Positions 39,397 to 49,094 of a stretch of DNA of 64,000 nt are shown piece by piece. The position numbers were made by a program, and so were the translations under genes. The notes under the pieces are model-generated. The model was not told the origin of the DNA. It was given only the letters and a program-made list of their open reading frames with translations, and did not search any database. Origin of the DNA: Arthrobacter sp. GTDB lineage: Bacteria; Actinomycetota; Actinomycetes; Actinomycetales; Micrococcaceae. How positions within the stretch are numbered: the stretch's first letter is position 1; every line of letters starts with the position of its first letter. The stretch is taken from positions 1 through 64,000 of the forward strand of contig JAPLAM010000087.1 of the NCBI GenBank assembly GCA_026393275.1, given 5' to 3'.

Positions 39397-39416
39397 TAGT
39401 TAGGCAAGCCTAACTA
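39397..39416. promoter_or_regulatory. DtxR/IdeR-like iron box upstream of acnA
   Basis: A 20-bp perfect palindrome TAGTTAGGC-AA-GCCTAACTA, whose core TTAGGCAAGCCTAAC matches the DtxR/IdeR consensus TTAGGTTAGSCTAACCTAA at 13 of 19 positions. It lies 54-73 bp before the acnA start, where a promoter would be. Confidence 0.55.
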
Positions 39417-39469
39417 GCAAGGGGTCTGCGGCGCGGCAAAGATGAAACTGTTGCGAGAGGAGTCCTGCG

Positions 39470-42283
39470 ATGAGCATTGTGGACAGCTTCGGTTCAAAAG
39501 GCAAACTTAATGTAGCCGGTACCGAATACGAAATTTTCCGGTTGAACTCCGTTGAAGGTGCAGAAAACCTTCCGTTCAGCCTCAAGGTATTGCTTGAAAA
39601 CCTGTTGAGGACCGAGGACGGCGCCAACATCACGGCCGACCACGTCCGCGCACTGGCCGGTTGGGATCCCAACGCCCAGCCCGACACTGAAATCCAGTTC
39701 ACGCCGGCCCGCGTGATCATGCAGGACTTCACTGGCGTGCCCTGCGTTGTTGACCTCGCCACCATGCGTGAGGCCGTCAAGGAACTCGGCGGGGACCCCA
39801 AGCGGGTCAACCCGCTGGCACCGGCGGAAATGGTCATCGACCACTCCGTGCAGATCGACGCCTTCGGCAACTCCGGCGCACTGGAGCGCAACATGGAGAT
39901 CGAATACCAGCGCAACGGTGAGCGCTACCAGTTCCTGCGCTGGGGCCAGACCGCGTTCGACGACTTCAAGGTCGTCCCGCCGGGAACCGGCATCGTGCAC
40001 CAGGTCAACATCGAGTACCTGGCCCGCACCGTCATGACGCGTGAGATTGATGGCGTTCTGCGTGCCTACCCGGACACCTGCGTCGGCACCGACTCGCACA
40101 CCACCATGGTCAACGGCCTGGGCGTGCTCGGCTGGGGCGTCGGCGGCATCGAAGCCGAGGCTGCCATGCTCGGCCAGCCCGTCTCCATGCTGATCCCGCG
40201 CGTCGTGGGCTTTAAGCTGACCGGGTCCATCCCGGCCGGCGCCACCGCCACCGACGTCGTCCTGACCATCACCGAGCAGCTGCGCCAGCACGGCGTGGTC
40301 GGCAAGTTCGTGGAGTTCTACGGCGAAGGCGTCGCGGCCGTGCCGCTGGCCAACCGTGCCACCATCGGCAACATGAGCCCCGAGTTCGGCTCCACCGCCG
40401 CGATGTTCCCGATCGACGACGTCACGCTCGACTACCTGCGCCTCACCGGCCGGTCCGATGAGAACGTGGCGCTCGTGGAGGCCTACGCGAAGGAACAGGG
40501 CCTCTGGCACGATCCTTCCAAGGAAATCAAGTTCTCCGAGTACCTCGAGCTGGACCTGTCCACGGTGGTCCCGTCGATCTCCGGCCCGAAGCGCCCGCAG
40601 GACCGCATCATCCTCACCGAGTCCAAGGCCCAGTTCCGTGAGGACCTGCGCAACTACGTGAAGGAAGACCTCGCCGACGGCAGCCTGGACGAGGCGATCG
40701 ACGAGAGCTTCCCGGCGTCCGACTCGCCGTCGTTCACCGCCTCCGCGACGCACCTCACGGAGCAGGCGCCGCACGGGCACGGACCGCACTCCAACGGACG
40801 CCCGTCCAAGACCGTGGCGGTCAAGACCGCCGACGGCCGCGAGTTCGAGCTGGATCACGGAGCGGTGTCGATCGCCTCGATCACCTCCTGCACCAACACG
40901 TCCAACCCGTCGGTGATGCTGGCCGCCGCGCTGCTGGCCCGCAACGCCGTCGACAAGGGCCTGACCTCGAAGCCCTGGGTCAAGACCTCCGTGGCCCCCG
41001 GCTCCAAGGTCGTCACCGACTACTACAACAAGTCGGGCCTGACCCCGTACCTGGAGAAGCTCGGCTTCTACATCGTCGGCTACGGCTGCGCGACCTGCAT
41101 CGGCAACTCCGGCCCCCTCGACGCCGAGATCTCCGAGGCCATCCAGGCCAACGACCTCTCCGTCACGGCCGTGCTGTCCGGCAACCGCAACTTCGAAGGC
41201 CGGATCAACCCGGACGTCAAGATGAACTACCTGGCCTCCCCGCCGCTGGTCATCGCGTACGCCCTGGCCGGCACCATGGACTTCGACTTCGAGAACGACG
41301 CCCTGGGCCAGGACGAAGCCGGCAAGGACATCTTCCTGAAGGACATCTGGCCGAACCCGGTCGAGGTCCAGCAGGTCATCGATTCCTCGATCGACAAGGG
41401 CATGTTCGCCCGCGGCTACGAAGGCGTCTTCGAGGGCGACGACCGTTGGAAGGCGCTCGACACCCCGGCCGGCGACACCTTCGCCTGGGACGAGAAGTCC
41501 ACCTACGTCCGGAAGCCCCCGTACTTCGAGGGTATGAAGGCGCAGCCGGAACCCGTGCAGGACATCACCGGCGCGCGCGTGCTGCTCAAGCTCGGCGACT
41601 CGGTCACCACGGACCACATCTCCCCGGCCGGTTCCTTCAAGTCGGACACCCCGGCCGGCCAGTACCTGCTGGCCAACGGTGTGGAGCGCAAGGACTTCAA
41701 CTCCTACGGCTCACGCCGTGGCAACCACGAAGTCATGATCCGCGGCACCTTCGCGAACATCCGGATCAAGAACCAGCTCCTCGACGGCGTCGAGGGCGGC
41801 TTCACCCGCGACTTCACGCAGGCTGACGGCCCGCAGGCCTACGTCTACGACGCCGCGCAGAACTACCAGGCCGCCGGCACCCCGCTGGTCGTCCTGGCCG
41901 GCAAGGAGTACGGCTCCGGCTCGTCCCGTGACTGGGCCGCCAAGGGCACCGCGCTGCTGGGCGTCAAGGCCGTCGTCGCCGAGAGCTACGAGCGCATCCA
42001 CCGCTCCAACCTGATCGGCATGGGCGTCCTGCCGCTGCAGTTCCCGGCCGGCGAGAACGCCGCCAGCCTGGGACTGACCGGCACGGAAACCTTTGCGGTG
42101 GAGGGCGTCACCGCCCTCAACGACGGCACCACGCCGAAGACCCTCAAGGTCACCGCGACGGCCGAAGACGGCTCCACCTCGTCCTTCGATGCGGTCCTGC
42201 GCATCGATACCCCGGGCGAAGCCGACTACTACCGCAACGGCGGCATCCTGCAGTACGTGCTGCGCCAGATTTCCGCGCACTAA
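39470..42283 (+). CDS. acnA: Aconitate hydratase (aconitase A)
   Basis: TCA-cycle enzyme isomerising citrate to isocitrate through a [4Fe-4S] cluster; AcnA/IRP type. 937 residues. The cluster ligands are visible: C474 in [11 protein letters not shown] and C540/C543 in [12 protein letters not shown]. The C-terminal swivel domain has [10 protein letters not shown] and [19 protein letters not shown]. An Actinobacteria-typical insert rich in His/Ser/Pro sits around residues 400-445. ATG at 39470 with GAGAGGAG 7 bp upstream. It is monocistronic, with an iron-box-like palindrome upstream and a terminator downstream. Confidence 0.97.
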   Translation: MSIVDSFGSKGKLNVAGTEYEIFRLNSVEGAENLPFSLKVLLENLLRTEDGANITADHVRALAGWDPNAQPDTEIQFTPARVIMQDFTGVPCVVDLATMREAVKELGGDPKRVNPLAPAEMVIDHSVQIDAFGNSGALERNMEIEYQRNGERYQFLRWGQTAFDDFKVVPPGTGIVHQVNIEYLARTVMTREIDGVLRAYPDTCVGTDSHTTMVNGLGVLGWGVGGIEAEAAMLGQPVSMLIPRVVGFKLTGSIPAGATATDVVLTITEQLRQHGVVGKFVEFYGEGVAAVPLANRATIGNMSPEFGSTAAMFPIDDVTLDYLRLTGRSDENVALVEAYAKEQGLWHDPSKEIKFSEYLELDLSTVVPSISGPKRPQDRIILTESKAQFREDLRNYVKEDLADGSLDEAIDESFPASDSPSFTASATHLTEQAPHGHGPHSNGRPSKTVAVKTADGREFELDHGAVSIASITSCTNTSNPSVMLAAALLARNAVDKGLTSKPWVKTSVAPGSKVVTDYYNKSGLTPYLEKLGFYIVGYGCATCIGNSGPLDAEISEAIQANDLSVTAVLSGNRNFEGRINPDVKMNYLASPPLVIAYALAGTMDFDFENDALGQDEAGKDIFLKDIWPNPVEVQQVIDSSIDKGMFARGYEGVFEGDDRWKALDTPAGDTFAWDEKSTYVRKPPYFEGMKAQPEPVQDITGARVLLKLGDSVTTDHISPAGSFKSDTPAGQYLLANGVERKDFNSYGSRRGNHEVMIRGTFANIRIKNQLLDGVEGGFTRDFTQADGPQAYVYDAAQNYQAAGTPLVVLAGKEYGSGSSRDWAAKGTALLGVKAVVAESYERIHRSNLIGMGVLPLQFPAGENAASLGLTGTETFAVEGVTALNDGTTPKTLKVTATAEDGSTSSFDAVLRIDTPGEADYYRNGGILQYVLRQISAH

Positions 42284-42317
42284 CGGCAGTCCAGCAACAC
42301 AACAGCGCACCACGAAT

Positions 42318-42350
42318 GCCCCGGCCCGTCACCGACGGACCGGGGCTTTC
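42318..42350 (+). terminator. acnA terminator
   Basis: A 13-bp stem with one C/A mismatch (GCCCCGGCCCGTC with GACGGACCGGGGC), 3-nt loop, then TTTC, starting 35 bp after the stop codon. Confidence 0.7.
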
Positions 42351-42458
42351 GCGTCGCCGGCACCAAGCCCGGCACGCGTTCCGCCTAAACCCCGGCACCC
42401 GGCCCCGCTTCGAGGCGTTAGAGTTAAACGGCATGTCTACCACCCGAAGGAGGGGCCG

Positions 42459-44432
42459 TTGGGAATCTTGGAGACCATCCGGAATCCGCAGGACCTGAGC
42501 AAGTTGTCCCAGGCGCAGCTGGATCAGCTGGCAGCCGAGGTCAGGGAATTCCTGATCGGCAACGTCTCCCAGACGGGAGGCCACCTCGGGCCGAACCTCG
42601 GTGTCGTTGAACTCACCATCGCGCTGCACCGGATCTTCGATTCCCCCCGCGACAGCATTGTCTTCGACACCGGCCACCAGTCCTATGTGCATAAGCTCCT
42701 CACCGGGCGCCAGGACTTCAGCACACTGCGCCAGCAGGGCGGCCTGTCCGGCTACCCGGACCGCGGCGAGTCCGAACACGACATCGTCGAAAGTTCGCAC
42801 GCCTCCTCCTCGCTGTCCTGGGCCGACGGCATCTCCCGCGCCCGCCAGCTGACCGGCGACGGCGACCGCTACGTGATCGCCGTCGTCGGCGACGGCGCGC
42901 TGACCGGCGGGATGGCCTGGGAGGCTATCAACAACATTGCGGCGGACAAGAAGCGCCGCGTCGTGATCGTGGTGAACGACAACGGCCGCTCCTACGCGCC
43001 GACCGTCGGCGGCGTCGCAGACTACCTCGCCTCGCTGCGCCCCACCATCGACTCGCTCCGCGCCGCGCCGGCCTACGAGGGCGCCCTCGACTGGTGGAAG
43101 AAGCGGCTGCAGAGCGGCGGCCCGGCCGGCCAGTTCACCTACAAGAGCCTGCATGCCATGAAGAAGGGCCTCAAGGACTGGTGGGCGCCGCAGGGCATGT
43201 TCGAGGACCTGGGCATGAAGTACATCGGCCCGGTGGACGGCCACAACCTCCCGGCCATGGAAAACGCCCTGTCCACGGCGAAAACCTACGCCGGCCCCGT
43301 GATCGTCCACGCCATCACCGAAAAGGGCCACGGCTACGCGCCGGCCCGGGCCAACGAAGCGGACCAGTTCCACGCCGTGGGCATCATCGACCCGGAAACC
43401 GGTGAATCCACCGAGGCCGGCGGAGCGAAGTCCTGGACCTCGGTGTTCGCCGACGAGATCGCCGACATTGCCGACGAACGCAAGGACATCGTGGGCATCA
43501 CCGGGGCCATGCTGATCCCCGTCGGGCTGCATAAGTTCGCCGCCCGGCACCCGGAGCGGGTGTTCGACGTCGGCATCGCCGAACAGCACGCCCTCACCTC
43601 CGCGGCCGGCATGGCCTTTGGGGGACTGCACCCCGTGGTGGCCGTCTACGCGACCTTCCTGAACCGTGCCTTCGACCAGCTGCTGATGGACGTCGCGCTG
43701 CACAAGGCCGGCGTCACGGTGGTGCTGGACCGGGCCGGGGTCACCGGGCCCGACGGCGCCAGCCACCACGGCATGTGGGACATGGCGATGGTCCAGATCG
43801 TTCCCGGCCTGCACCTGGCCGCGCCGCGCGACGCCAGCCGGCTGCGCGAGGAACTGCGCGAGGCCGTCGCCGTCGACGACGCGCCCACCGTCATCCGGTA
43901 CTCCAAGGGCAGCGTCGGAGCCGAGGTGGAAGCAGTCGAGCGGCTCAGCGACGGCGTCGACGTGCTGGCCCGCCGCCCGGCCGGCTCGAGCGACAACGAC
44001 GTGCTGATCGTCAGCGTCGGCGCGATGTCCGAACTCGCGCTGGACGTCTCCAACCGGCTCGGCGCCCAGGGCATCAGCTCCACCGTGGTGGATCCGCGCT
44101 GGGTGCTGCCGGTCCCCAACTCCGTGATCGCCCTCGCCTCCCACCACCGCCTCGTCATCTGCATCGAGGACGGTGTGCGCGCCGGTGGCGTCGGTTCCCG
44201 GATCCGCCAGGAAATGCGGGCCGCCGGGGTGGACACCGCACTGAATGAGGTGGGACTCCCCGTGGAGTTCCTGGACCACGGGACCCGCAGCCAGGTGCTG
44301 GAGCGGGTCGGACTGACCGCCCAGCAGATCACGCACGACGTCGTCGCGCAGGTCCTGGGGACCAAGGTGCCGTTCGCGCGGCCGCTGCCCGGACAGCAAC
44401 ACCCCAGCACCGGCAGCCTGCCGATCCTGTGA
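42459..44432 (+). CDS. dxs: 1-deoxy-D-xylulose-5-phosphate synthase
   Basis: First enzyme of the MEP isoprenoid pathway: condenses pyruvate and glyceraldehyde 3-phosphate with thiamine diphosphate. 657 residues. The TPP motif [16 protein letters not shown] (about 146), the transketolase-type catalytic Glu in [15 protein letters not shown] (about 371) and the C-terminal [18 protein letters not shown] are visible. The start is TTG at 42459 ([12 protein letters not shown]), given by GAAGGAGG 5-12 bp upstream and by the family N-terminus; a rare start for a flux-controlling enzyme. Its 3' end overlaps or abuts the following small gene. Confidence 0.96.
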   Translation: MGILETIRNPQDLSKLSQAQLDQLAAEVREFLIGNVSQTGGHLGPNLGVVELTIALHRIFDSPRDSIVFDTGHQSYVHKLLTGRQDFSTLRQQGGLSGYPDRGESEHDIVESSHASSSLSWADGISRARQLTGDGDRYVIAVVGDGALTGGMAWEAINNIAADKKRRVVIVVNDNGRSYAPTVGGVADYLASLRPTIDSLRAAPAYEGALDWWKKRLQSGGPAGQFTYKSLHAMKKGLKDWWAPQGMFEDLGMKYIGPVDGHNLPAMENALSTAKTYAGPVIVHAITEKGHGYAPARANEADQFHAVGIIDPETGESTEAGGAKSWTSVFADEIADIADERKDIVGITGAMLIPVGLHKFAARHPERVFDVGIAEQHALTSAAGMAFGGLHPVVAVYATFLNRAFDQLLMDVALHKAGVTVVLDRAGVTGPDGASHHGMWDMAMVQIVPGLHLAAPRDASRLREELREAVAVDDAPTVIRYSKGSVGAEVEAVERLSDGVDVLARRPAGSSDNDVLIVSVGAMSELALDVSNRLGAQGISSTVVDPRWVLPVPNSVIALASHHRLVICIEDGVRAGGVGSRIRQEMRAAGVDTALNEVGLPVEFLDHGTRSQVLERVGLTAQQITHDVVAQVLGTKVPFARPLPGQQHPSTGSLPIL

Positions 44433-44452
44433 CCGTTTACGAAGGGACAGCC

Positions 44453-45010
44453 ATGAGCGGCATCATCCGCGTCTACAAGCGCGACGAAGAGGGAGTCCTG
44501 CACTTCAGGGAAGCCTGGATTGACGAGGAGTTCCATGAGTTCGTGATGAACCACGGCGTCGTCGGGCACCAGAGCAAGACCGAGGAGACCCCGGTGGCTG
44601 ACGCCGAGGCCGGCGACGGCCTGATGGCGGCGTTCGCGGCGCAGTGCGCCGAGGACGGCTACGCGGAGATCCCGGACGGGGAACAGTTCTGGGTGGTGGC
44701 GCAGTACGCGCTCAAGACCAAGGACGGCACCAGCCGCGACCGCTACCTCGAGGAAAAGGCCAAGGATGCCCTGATCGGCCACCTCGCCTGGCGCGGCCTC
44801 GGGGTGGTGGACCGTTCCGAGTTCTCGGACGCCAAACTCAACATCTACTGCCTCACGCCGGACGTGAACAAGACCGTGAACGCGATCAAGGTCTGCATCC
44901 GCGGTGAGGACCTGGACTTCACCAAGCTGAGCATCGGCGCCGCGCCGTTCGACGGGACCGACTTCAAGCTCAAGCACTCGGCCAAACCCGCCAACAGCTT
45001 CACGCTCTAG
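44453..45010 (+). CDS. Unrecognised conserved-looking protein downstream of dxs
   Basis: 185 residues that I do not recognise. It begins MSGIIRVYKRDEEGVLHF and contains HQSKTEETPVADAEAGDG and a C-terminal half DAKLNIYCLTPDVNKTVNAIKVCIRGEDLDF. It is soluble, mixed alpha/beta, without signal peptide or membrane segment; two cysteines are not in a motif. Codon use looks like its neighbours. ATG at 44453 has GAAGGGA 6 bp upstream; GTG 44429, overlapping the dxs stop, is in frame and would add 8 residues. Close spacing implies co-expression with dxs, though a metabolic link is not shown. Confidence 0.7.
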   Translation: MSGIIRVYKRDEEGVLHFREAWIDEEFHEFVMNHGVVGHQSKTEETPVADAEAGDGLMAAFAAQCAEDGYAEIPDGEQFWVVAQYALKTKDGTSRDRYLEEKAKDALIGHLAWRGLGVVDRSEFSDAKLNIYCLTPDVNKTVNAIKVCIRGEDLDFTKLSIGAAPFDGTDFKLKHSAKPANSFTL

Positions 45011-45023
45011 CCCCGGCCGGGGC

Positions 45024-45057
45024 CGGCGCACCACCGGCCCCGGCGCACCACCGGCCC
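45024..45057. repeat. 17-bp tandem duplication
   Basis: CGGCGCACCACCGGCCC occurs twice back to back after the preceding stop codon, next to a CCCCGGCCGGGG palindrome. It may contribute to a terminator. Confidence 0.6.
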
Positions 45058-45144
45058 CGGGGCATGACCTGCCCGGGCAGCACCTGTAAGGAGCCGGGCA
45101 CGGCTCACATCAGTTTTGGGGGCAAGCGACTGGAAGGCAACGCA

Positions 45145-45363
45145 ATGACGCGAAAATCCCCTCGACCCGGCTGTACTCCACTTCCCGCCGGACTGGCGGC
45201 ACCCGCCCGCAAGTCCCTGGCCCACGCGGGCGTGGAGACCCTCGAACACGTCAGGGAACTGGGCCGCCGCCGGCTAGCCGGGATGGCCGGCATCTGCCCG
45301 CGCACCCTCGCCCAGCTCCAGGATGCCATGGACGAGCACGGGCTGGAGCTGCCCGCCACGTAG
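45145..45363 (+). CDS. Mini protein resembling the RNA polymerase alpha C-terminal domain
   Basis: 72 residues, of which about 50 form a helix-hairpin-helix fold like alpha-CTD: LPAGLAAPARKSLAHAGVETLEHVREL then GRRRLAGMAGICPRTLAQLQDAMDEHGLELP (compare the alpha-CTD pattern LSVRAxNCLKxxxIxTxxDL ... GxxSLxEIxxxL). The N-terminus is basic. It is probably a small DNA-binding protein; whether it contacts RNA polymerase is speculation. ATG at 45145 with GGAAGG 7 bp upstream. It stands alone between dxs and the aldo/keto reductase. Confidence 0.72.
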   Translation: MTRKSPRPGCTPLPAGLAAPARKSLAHAGVETLEHVRELGRRRLAGMAGICPRTLAQLQDAMDEHGLELPAT

Positions 45364-45428
45364 GGGTGCCGGCCAGGGCCGCGGAGGACGGCAGGCGGTC
45401 CCTGCCGCGGTGCCGGCCGCGGCCGATA

Positions 45429-45434
45429 TAGGCT
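45429..45434 (+). promoter_or_regulatory. -10 box of a probable leaderless promoter (aldo/keto reductase)
   Basis: TAGGCT (within TATAGGCT), 7 nt, ATG at 45442. Confidence 0.5.
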
Positions 45435-45441
45435 GGATCCC

Positions 45442-46419
45442 ATGACTGATTACCGCCGCGTAGGAAATTCCGGACTGACCGTCTCGGCCGTGGGACTTGG
45501 CTGCAACAACCTGGGCCGGGCGAACACCGCCACCGAGTCGCAGGAGGGGACCGACGCCGTCGTGCATGCGGCCCTGGACGCCGGCATCACCTTCTTTGAC
45601 GTCGCCGACGCCTACGGGCGGGAGCCCGGGCTGAGCGAAACCATGCTGGGCAAGGCCCTGGCCGGGCGCCGCGAGGACGCCGTGATCGGCACGAAGTTCG
45701 GCATGGACATGCGCGGCACCAACGGCAACGACTTCGACGCCCGCGGCTCCCGCCGGTACATCATCAAGGCGGCCGAGGCCTCGCTGCGGCGGCTCGGCAC
45801 CGACTGGATCGACCTCTACCAGTTCCACACCCCGGATCCGCTGACGCCCATCGACGAGACCCTCGCAGCCCTCGATGAGCTCGTGACCAGCGGAAAGGTC
45901 CGCTACATCGGCCACTCCAACCGGGCCGGCTGGCAGATCGCCGAGGCCGAATTCGTGGCCCGCGCCCGCGGTGGGGCCCGCTTCATCTCGAGCCAGAACC
46001 ACTACAACCTGCTGGACCGCCGCGCCGAACTGGAGGTCACCCCGGCCGCCGAAGCGTACGGCCTGGGCGTGCTCCCGTACTTCCCGCTGGCCAACGGCCT
46101 GCTCACCGGCAAGTACTCCAAGGGGGAGGCGCCGGAAGGGTCGCGGCTCAGCCATACCCGCACCAATCTTGTCAACGACGCCGACTGGGGCCAGCTGGGT
46201 GCCTTCTCCGCCTTCGCCGCCGAGCGGGACCTGAACGAGATCCAGGTGGCGTTCTCCTGGCTCGCCGCCCAGCCCTCCGTCAGCAGCGTCATCGCGGGGG
46301 CGACCAAGCCCGAGCAGGTCCGGCAGAACGCCGCCGCCGTCGCCTGGGTCCCGGACGCCAAGGAGCTCGCCGAACTCGATGAGATCTTCCCGCGCACGCC
46401 TAAGGTTGCCCTGTTCTGA
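45442..46419 (+). CDS. Aldo/keto reductase
   Basis: 325-residue NADPH-dependent oxidoreductase with TIM-barrel fold. Catalytic tetrad: D53 and Y58 in FFDVADAYG, K85 in VIGTKF, H129 in LYQFHTPD. The C-terminal cofactor segment SSVIAGATKPEQVRQN is typical of the YghZ/Kv-beta-like subgroup. Substrate unknown. The downstream nucleoside hydrolase begins within or just after its stop codon, so they may be co-transcribed. Confidence 0.92.
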   Translation: MTDYRRVGNSGLTVSAVGLGCNNLGRANTATESQEGTDAVVHAALDAGITFFDVADAYGREPGLSETMLGKALAGRREDAVIGTKFGMDMRGTNGNDFDARGSRRYIIKAAEASLRRLGTDWIDLYQFHTPDPLTPIDETLAALDELVTSGKVRYIGHSNRAGWQIAEAEFVARARGGARFISSQNHYNLLDRRAELEVTPAAEAYGLGVLPYFPLANGLLTGKYSKGEAPEGSRLSHTRTNLVNDADWGQLGAFSAFAAERDLNEIQVAFSWLAAQPSVSSVIAGATKPEQVRQNAAAVAWVPDAKELAELDEIFPRTPKVALF

Positions 46420-46460
46420 ACGCCGCACTTCCCGGCGCTTCAGCCGCCGCCCACCGGATC

Positions 46461-47480
46461 TTGATGGATGTCGATACCGGGATCGACGACGCCCTGGCCA
46501 TCGTGTACCTGCTGTCCCGGCCCGACGTCCGGCTCGCGGCCATCACCTGCACCGCCGGCAACGTCGGGGCCCGGCAGGTGGCGCTGAACAGCCTGTCCCT
46601 GCTGGAACTCTGCGGACGGGACGGGATTGAGGTCGCCGTCGGCGCGGAAGCCCCGCTGATGATCCCCCTCGTCACCACCGAGGAGACCCACGGGCCGCAG
46701 GGGATCGGCTACGCCGTGCTGCCGCCGTCGGTACAGCAGGTCTCGGCGCGGCACGCCGCCGACGTCCGGGTGGAGGAGGCCAGGGCGCCCCCGGGCGAGA
46801 TCACCGGGCTGATCACCGGCCCGCTGACCAACTTTGCCCTAGCCCTGCGCCGCGAACCGGAGCTGCCCCGGCTGCTCAAGGGCCTCGTAATCATGGGCGG
46901 CAGCTTCTACTATCCCGGCAACACGACGCCGACAGCGGAGTGGAACACGGCCGTGGACCCGCACGCGGCCAAGGAAGTCTACGCGGCCTACCGCGGGCTG
47001 CCGGAGGACAGACTGCCGGTGGTCTGCGCGCTGGAGTCCACCGAGCGGATCGAGCTGCGGCCGGAGCACCTGCGGCAGCTCGGCGAGGCCGCCGGGGTTC
47101 TGGACCCCGAACTGGTGCTGCCGGACCAGCCCGAAGGACAGCTCAGCACCTCCGGCAACCCGCTGGTGGTATGCCTGTCGGACGCGGTGCGCTTCTACCT
47201 GGAGTTCCACCGCCGCTACGGCCAGGGCTACGTGGCGCACATGCACGACGCGTTTGCCGCCTGCGTTGCGGCCGGCCGCACCCCGTTCGAGACCCGGCTG
47301 GCGACCGTCGACGTCGAAACGGACTCCCCGCTGCTGGCCGGCACCACGGTGGCGGATTTCCGCGGTCTGTGGCGCCTGCCGCCAAACGCAAGGATCGTGG
47401 CCGGCAACGATCCCGCGCAGTGCTTGCACGAACTGATTTCCTCGGTGGGCACACTGGCCCGGTCCCTGGACGTGCGGTAG
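46461..47480 (+). CDS. Nucleoside hydrolase (inosine-uridine preferring family)
   Basis: N-ribohydrolase of the IUNH family: the Ca2+-binding motif DVDTGIDDA is at the N-terminus and further ligands are expected in LVIMGGSF and EWNTAVDPHAA. 339 residues from TTG 46461 (ATG 46464 is equal). The start looks truncated: family members carry a few residues before this motif, and the frame is open upstream to 46404 with only CTG (46416) as a possible initiator, overlapping the reductase stop. Likely a purine/pyrimidine salvage enzyme; substrate not determined. Confidence 0.88.
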   Translation: MMDVDTGIDDALAIVYLLSRPDVRLAAITCTAGNVGARQVALNSLSLLELCGRDGIEVAVGAEAPLMIPLVTTEETHGPQGIGYAVLPPSVQQVSARHAADVRVEEARAPPGEITGLITGPLTNFALALRREPELPRLLKGLVIMGGSFYYPGNTTPTAEWNTAVDPHAAKEVYAAYRGLPEDRLPVVCALESTERIELRPEHLRQLGEAAGVLDPELVLPDQPEGQLSTSGNPLVVCLSDAVRFYLEFHRRYGQGYVAHMHDAFAACVAAGRTPFETRLATVDVETDSPLLAGTTVADFRGLWRLPPNARIVAGNDPAQCLHELISSVGTLARSLDVR

Positions 47481-47550
47481 CCGTCGGATTCCGACCCGCC
47501 GGACCGGCGGTCTCCCACGCTTTTCCCGGGCTTCGCTCAGGCACGGCCGA

Positions 47551-47556
47551 TACCGT
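47551..47556 (+). promoter_or_regulatory. -10 box of a probable leaderless promoter (efflux operon)
   Basis: TACCGT, 6 nt, ATG at 47563. Confidence 0.5.
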
Positions 47557-47562
47557 CCTGCC

Positions 47563-49092
47563 ATGACCTCTAAAACCCTTGTCATCAACTCTGCACTGGG
47601 CGCTGTTCTTCTCGCGCTCGGAGCGGGGACCTACCTGTCCGTCACGGCCGCAGGCTCAACGTCTCCCGCGGCTTCGACCCGGACGGTTGCGGTGACCAAG
47701 GCCAGCATCTCCTCGGTAGCCACAGCGTCGGGCAACGTCTCGCCCGCGACCACCACCGTTGTGAACGCCCAGAACTGCACCGGCCCCATAGTTTCCGTCA
47801 GCGCGGTCCTGGGCCAACAGGTCACGGCCGGCCAGCAATTGCTGACCATCGACCCTACCAACGCGCAGAATGCGCTCAAGACCGCCCAAGCGCAATTGTC
47901 CTCAATCGGTGCCCAGGCCAATCAGCAGCAGGTCTCGGCCGCGGGCCAGGTTTCCTCCGCTAACCAGAGCCTGGTCAACGCCCAGCAGTCCGCGAACCTG
48001 GACGCCTCGCAGCAGGCTGCAGCGGTGGCCGCGGCGCAGAAGGCCGTCGACACGGACACGACCGCCGTCGCCGCCGCGCAGGCCCAGCCCGTTCCCAATC
48101 CGAAACCCGCCAACTGGAATGATCCCGTGGCTGCAGCACAGAACCAGCTCGCCAAGGACCAGCAGGTCCTGACGCAGGCGCAAAACCAGCAGTCCTCAAC
48201 GCAGCTGAAGGACAAGCAGCAGGTCTCCACGGCCAGCACGGCGCTGGGGAACGCCCAGAACTCGGCGGCTTCCGCCGGGGGAACGAACGTCACCAGCGCA
48301 GAGCTGGCGGTCGAAACGGCCCAGGCCAGCCTCGCCGCCTGCAACCTGAACGCCCCCGTGGCCGGCACGATTACGGCGGTCAACGCCACGGTCGGCGCCC
48401 TGACGGGATCCACCGGGTCCTCGTCCGGGTCCGCGGCAGCTGCCTCCGGGGCAACGGCCGCGGGTTCGGCGGGTGCGTCTGGTGCGTCAGCCGCGTCAAC
48501 GTCGTCCGCGTCCGGCGGCGGCCTCGTCACCATCAGCGACACGGGTCATTTGCAGGTGACGGCAGGATTCTCCGAATCGGACATCGCGAACATGAAGCCG
48601 GACCAGACCGCGCAGTTTGTCTTTCCCGCCCTGAGCCAGCAAGCCAACGCCGCTCCGGTCACCGGAAAGGTGGTCTCGATCGCCCAGACGTCCAGCACCA
48701 CCAACGGTGTCGTGACCTACCCCGTCACCGTGTCCATCGCCAACCCGCCGTCGACACTGCGCCTGGGCCAAAGCGCCAACATCTCTGTCACCACGGCCAT
48801 CGCGGATAACGCCTTGCTCGTTCCGAGCCTTGCGGTGACCACCAGCGGGACCCGGGAGACCGTCAACGTCGTCAAGAACGGAAAGACCACCGCCACGCGC
48901 GTCACCACCGGGATCACCGCGAACGGCAGGACCCAGGTGCTCACCGGGCTCTCGGAAGGCGACCAAATTGAACTTCCCGCTATCTCCAGCACCCTGGACA
49001 GCGGCACCGCAACCACCCCGGGCAACGGCTTCGGCGGCGCCGGGCTCAGCGGCGGCAACCGCGGCGGCGGCACCCGGAACGGGGGGCAGTAG
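47563..49092 (+). CDS. HlyD/MacA-like efflux adaptor protein
   Basis: 509 residues with one N-terminal transmembrane anchor (about 8-30). The lipoyl-like halves (VVNAQNCTGPIVSVSAVLGQQVTAGQQLLTI about 68, and ACNLNAPVAGTITAVNA about 260) flank a long Ala/Gln/Ser-rich coiled-coil segment (about 105-255). An Ala/Ser/Gly-rich insertion (about 285-320) precedes the beta-barrel domain (VTAGFSESDIANMKPDQTAQF). Its C-terminus is glycine-rich. In a monoderm it sits outside the membrane and probably cooperates with the MacB-like ABC pair encoded next. Two bases separate it from the ATPase gene. Confidence 0.88.
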   Translation: MTSKTLVINSALGAVLLALGAGTYLSVTAAGSTSPAASTRTVAVTKASISSVATASGNVSPATTTVVNAQNCTGPIVSVSAVLGQQVTAGQQLLTIDPTNAQNALKTAQAQLSSIGAQANQQQVSAAGQVSSANQSLVNAQQSANLDASQQAAAVAAAQKAVDTDTTAVAAAQAQPVPNPKPANWNDPVAAAQNQLAKDQQVLTQAQNQQSSTQLKDKQQVSTASTALGNAQNSAASAGGTNVTSAELAVETAQASLAACNLNAPVAGTITAVNATVGALTGSTGSSSGSAAAASGATAAGSAGASGASAASTSSASGGGLVTISDTGHLQVTAGFSESDIANMKPDQTAQFVFPALSQQANAAPVTGKVVSIAQTSSTTNGVVTYPVTVSIANPPSTLRLGQSANISVTTAIADNALLVPSLAVTTSGTRETVNVVKNGKTTATRVTTGITANGRTQVLTGLSEGDQIELPAISSTLDSGTATTPGNGFGGAGLSGGNRGGGTRNGGQ

Positions 49093-49094
49093 GC

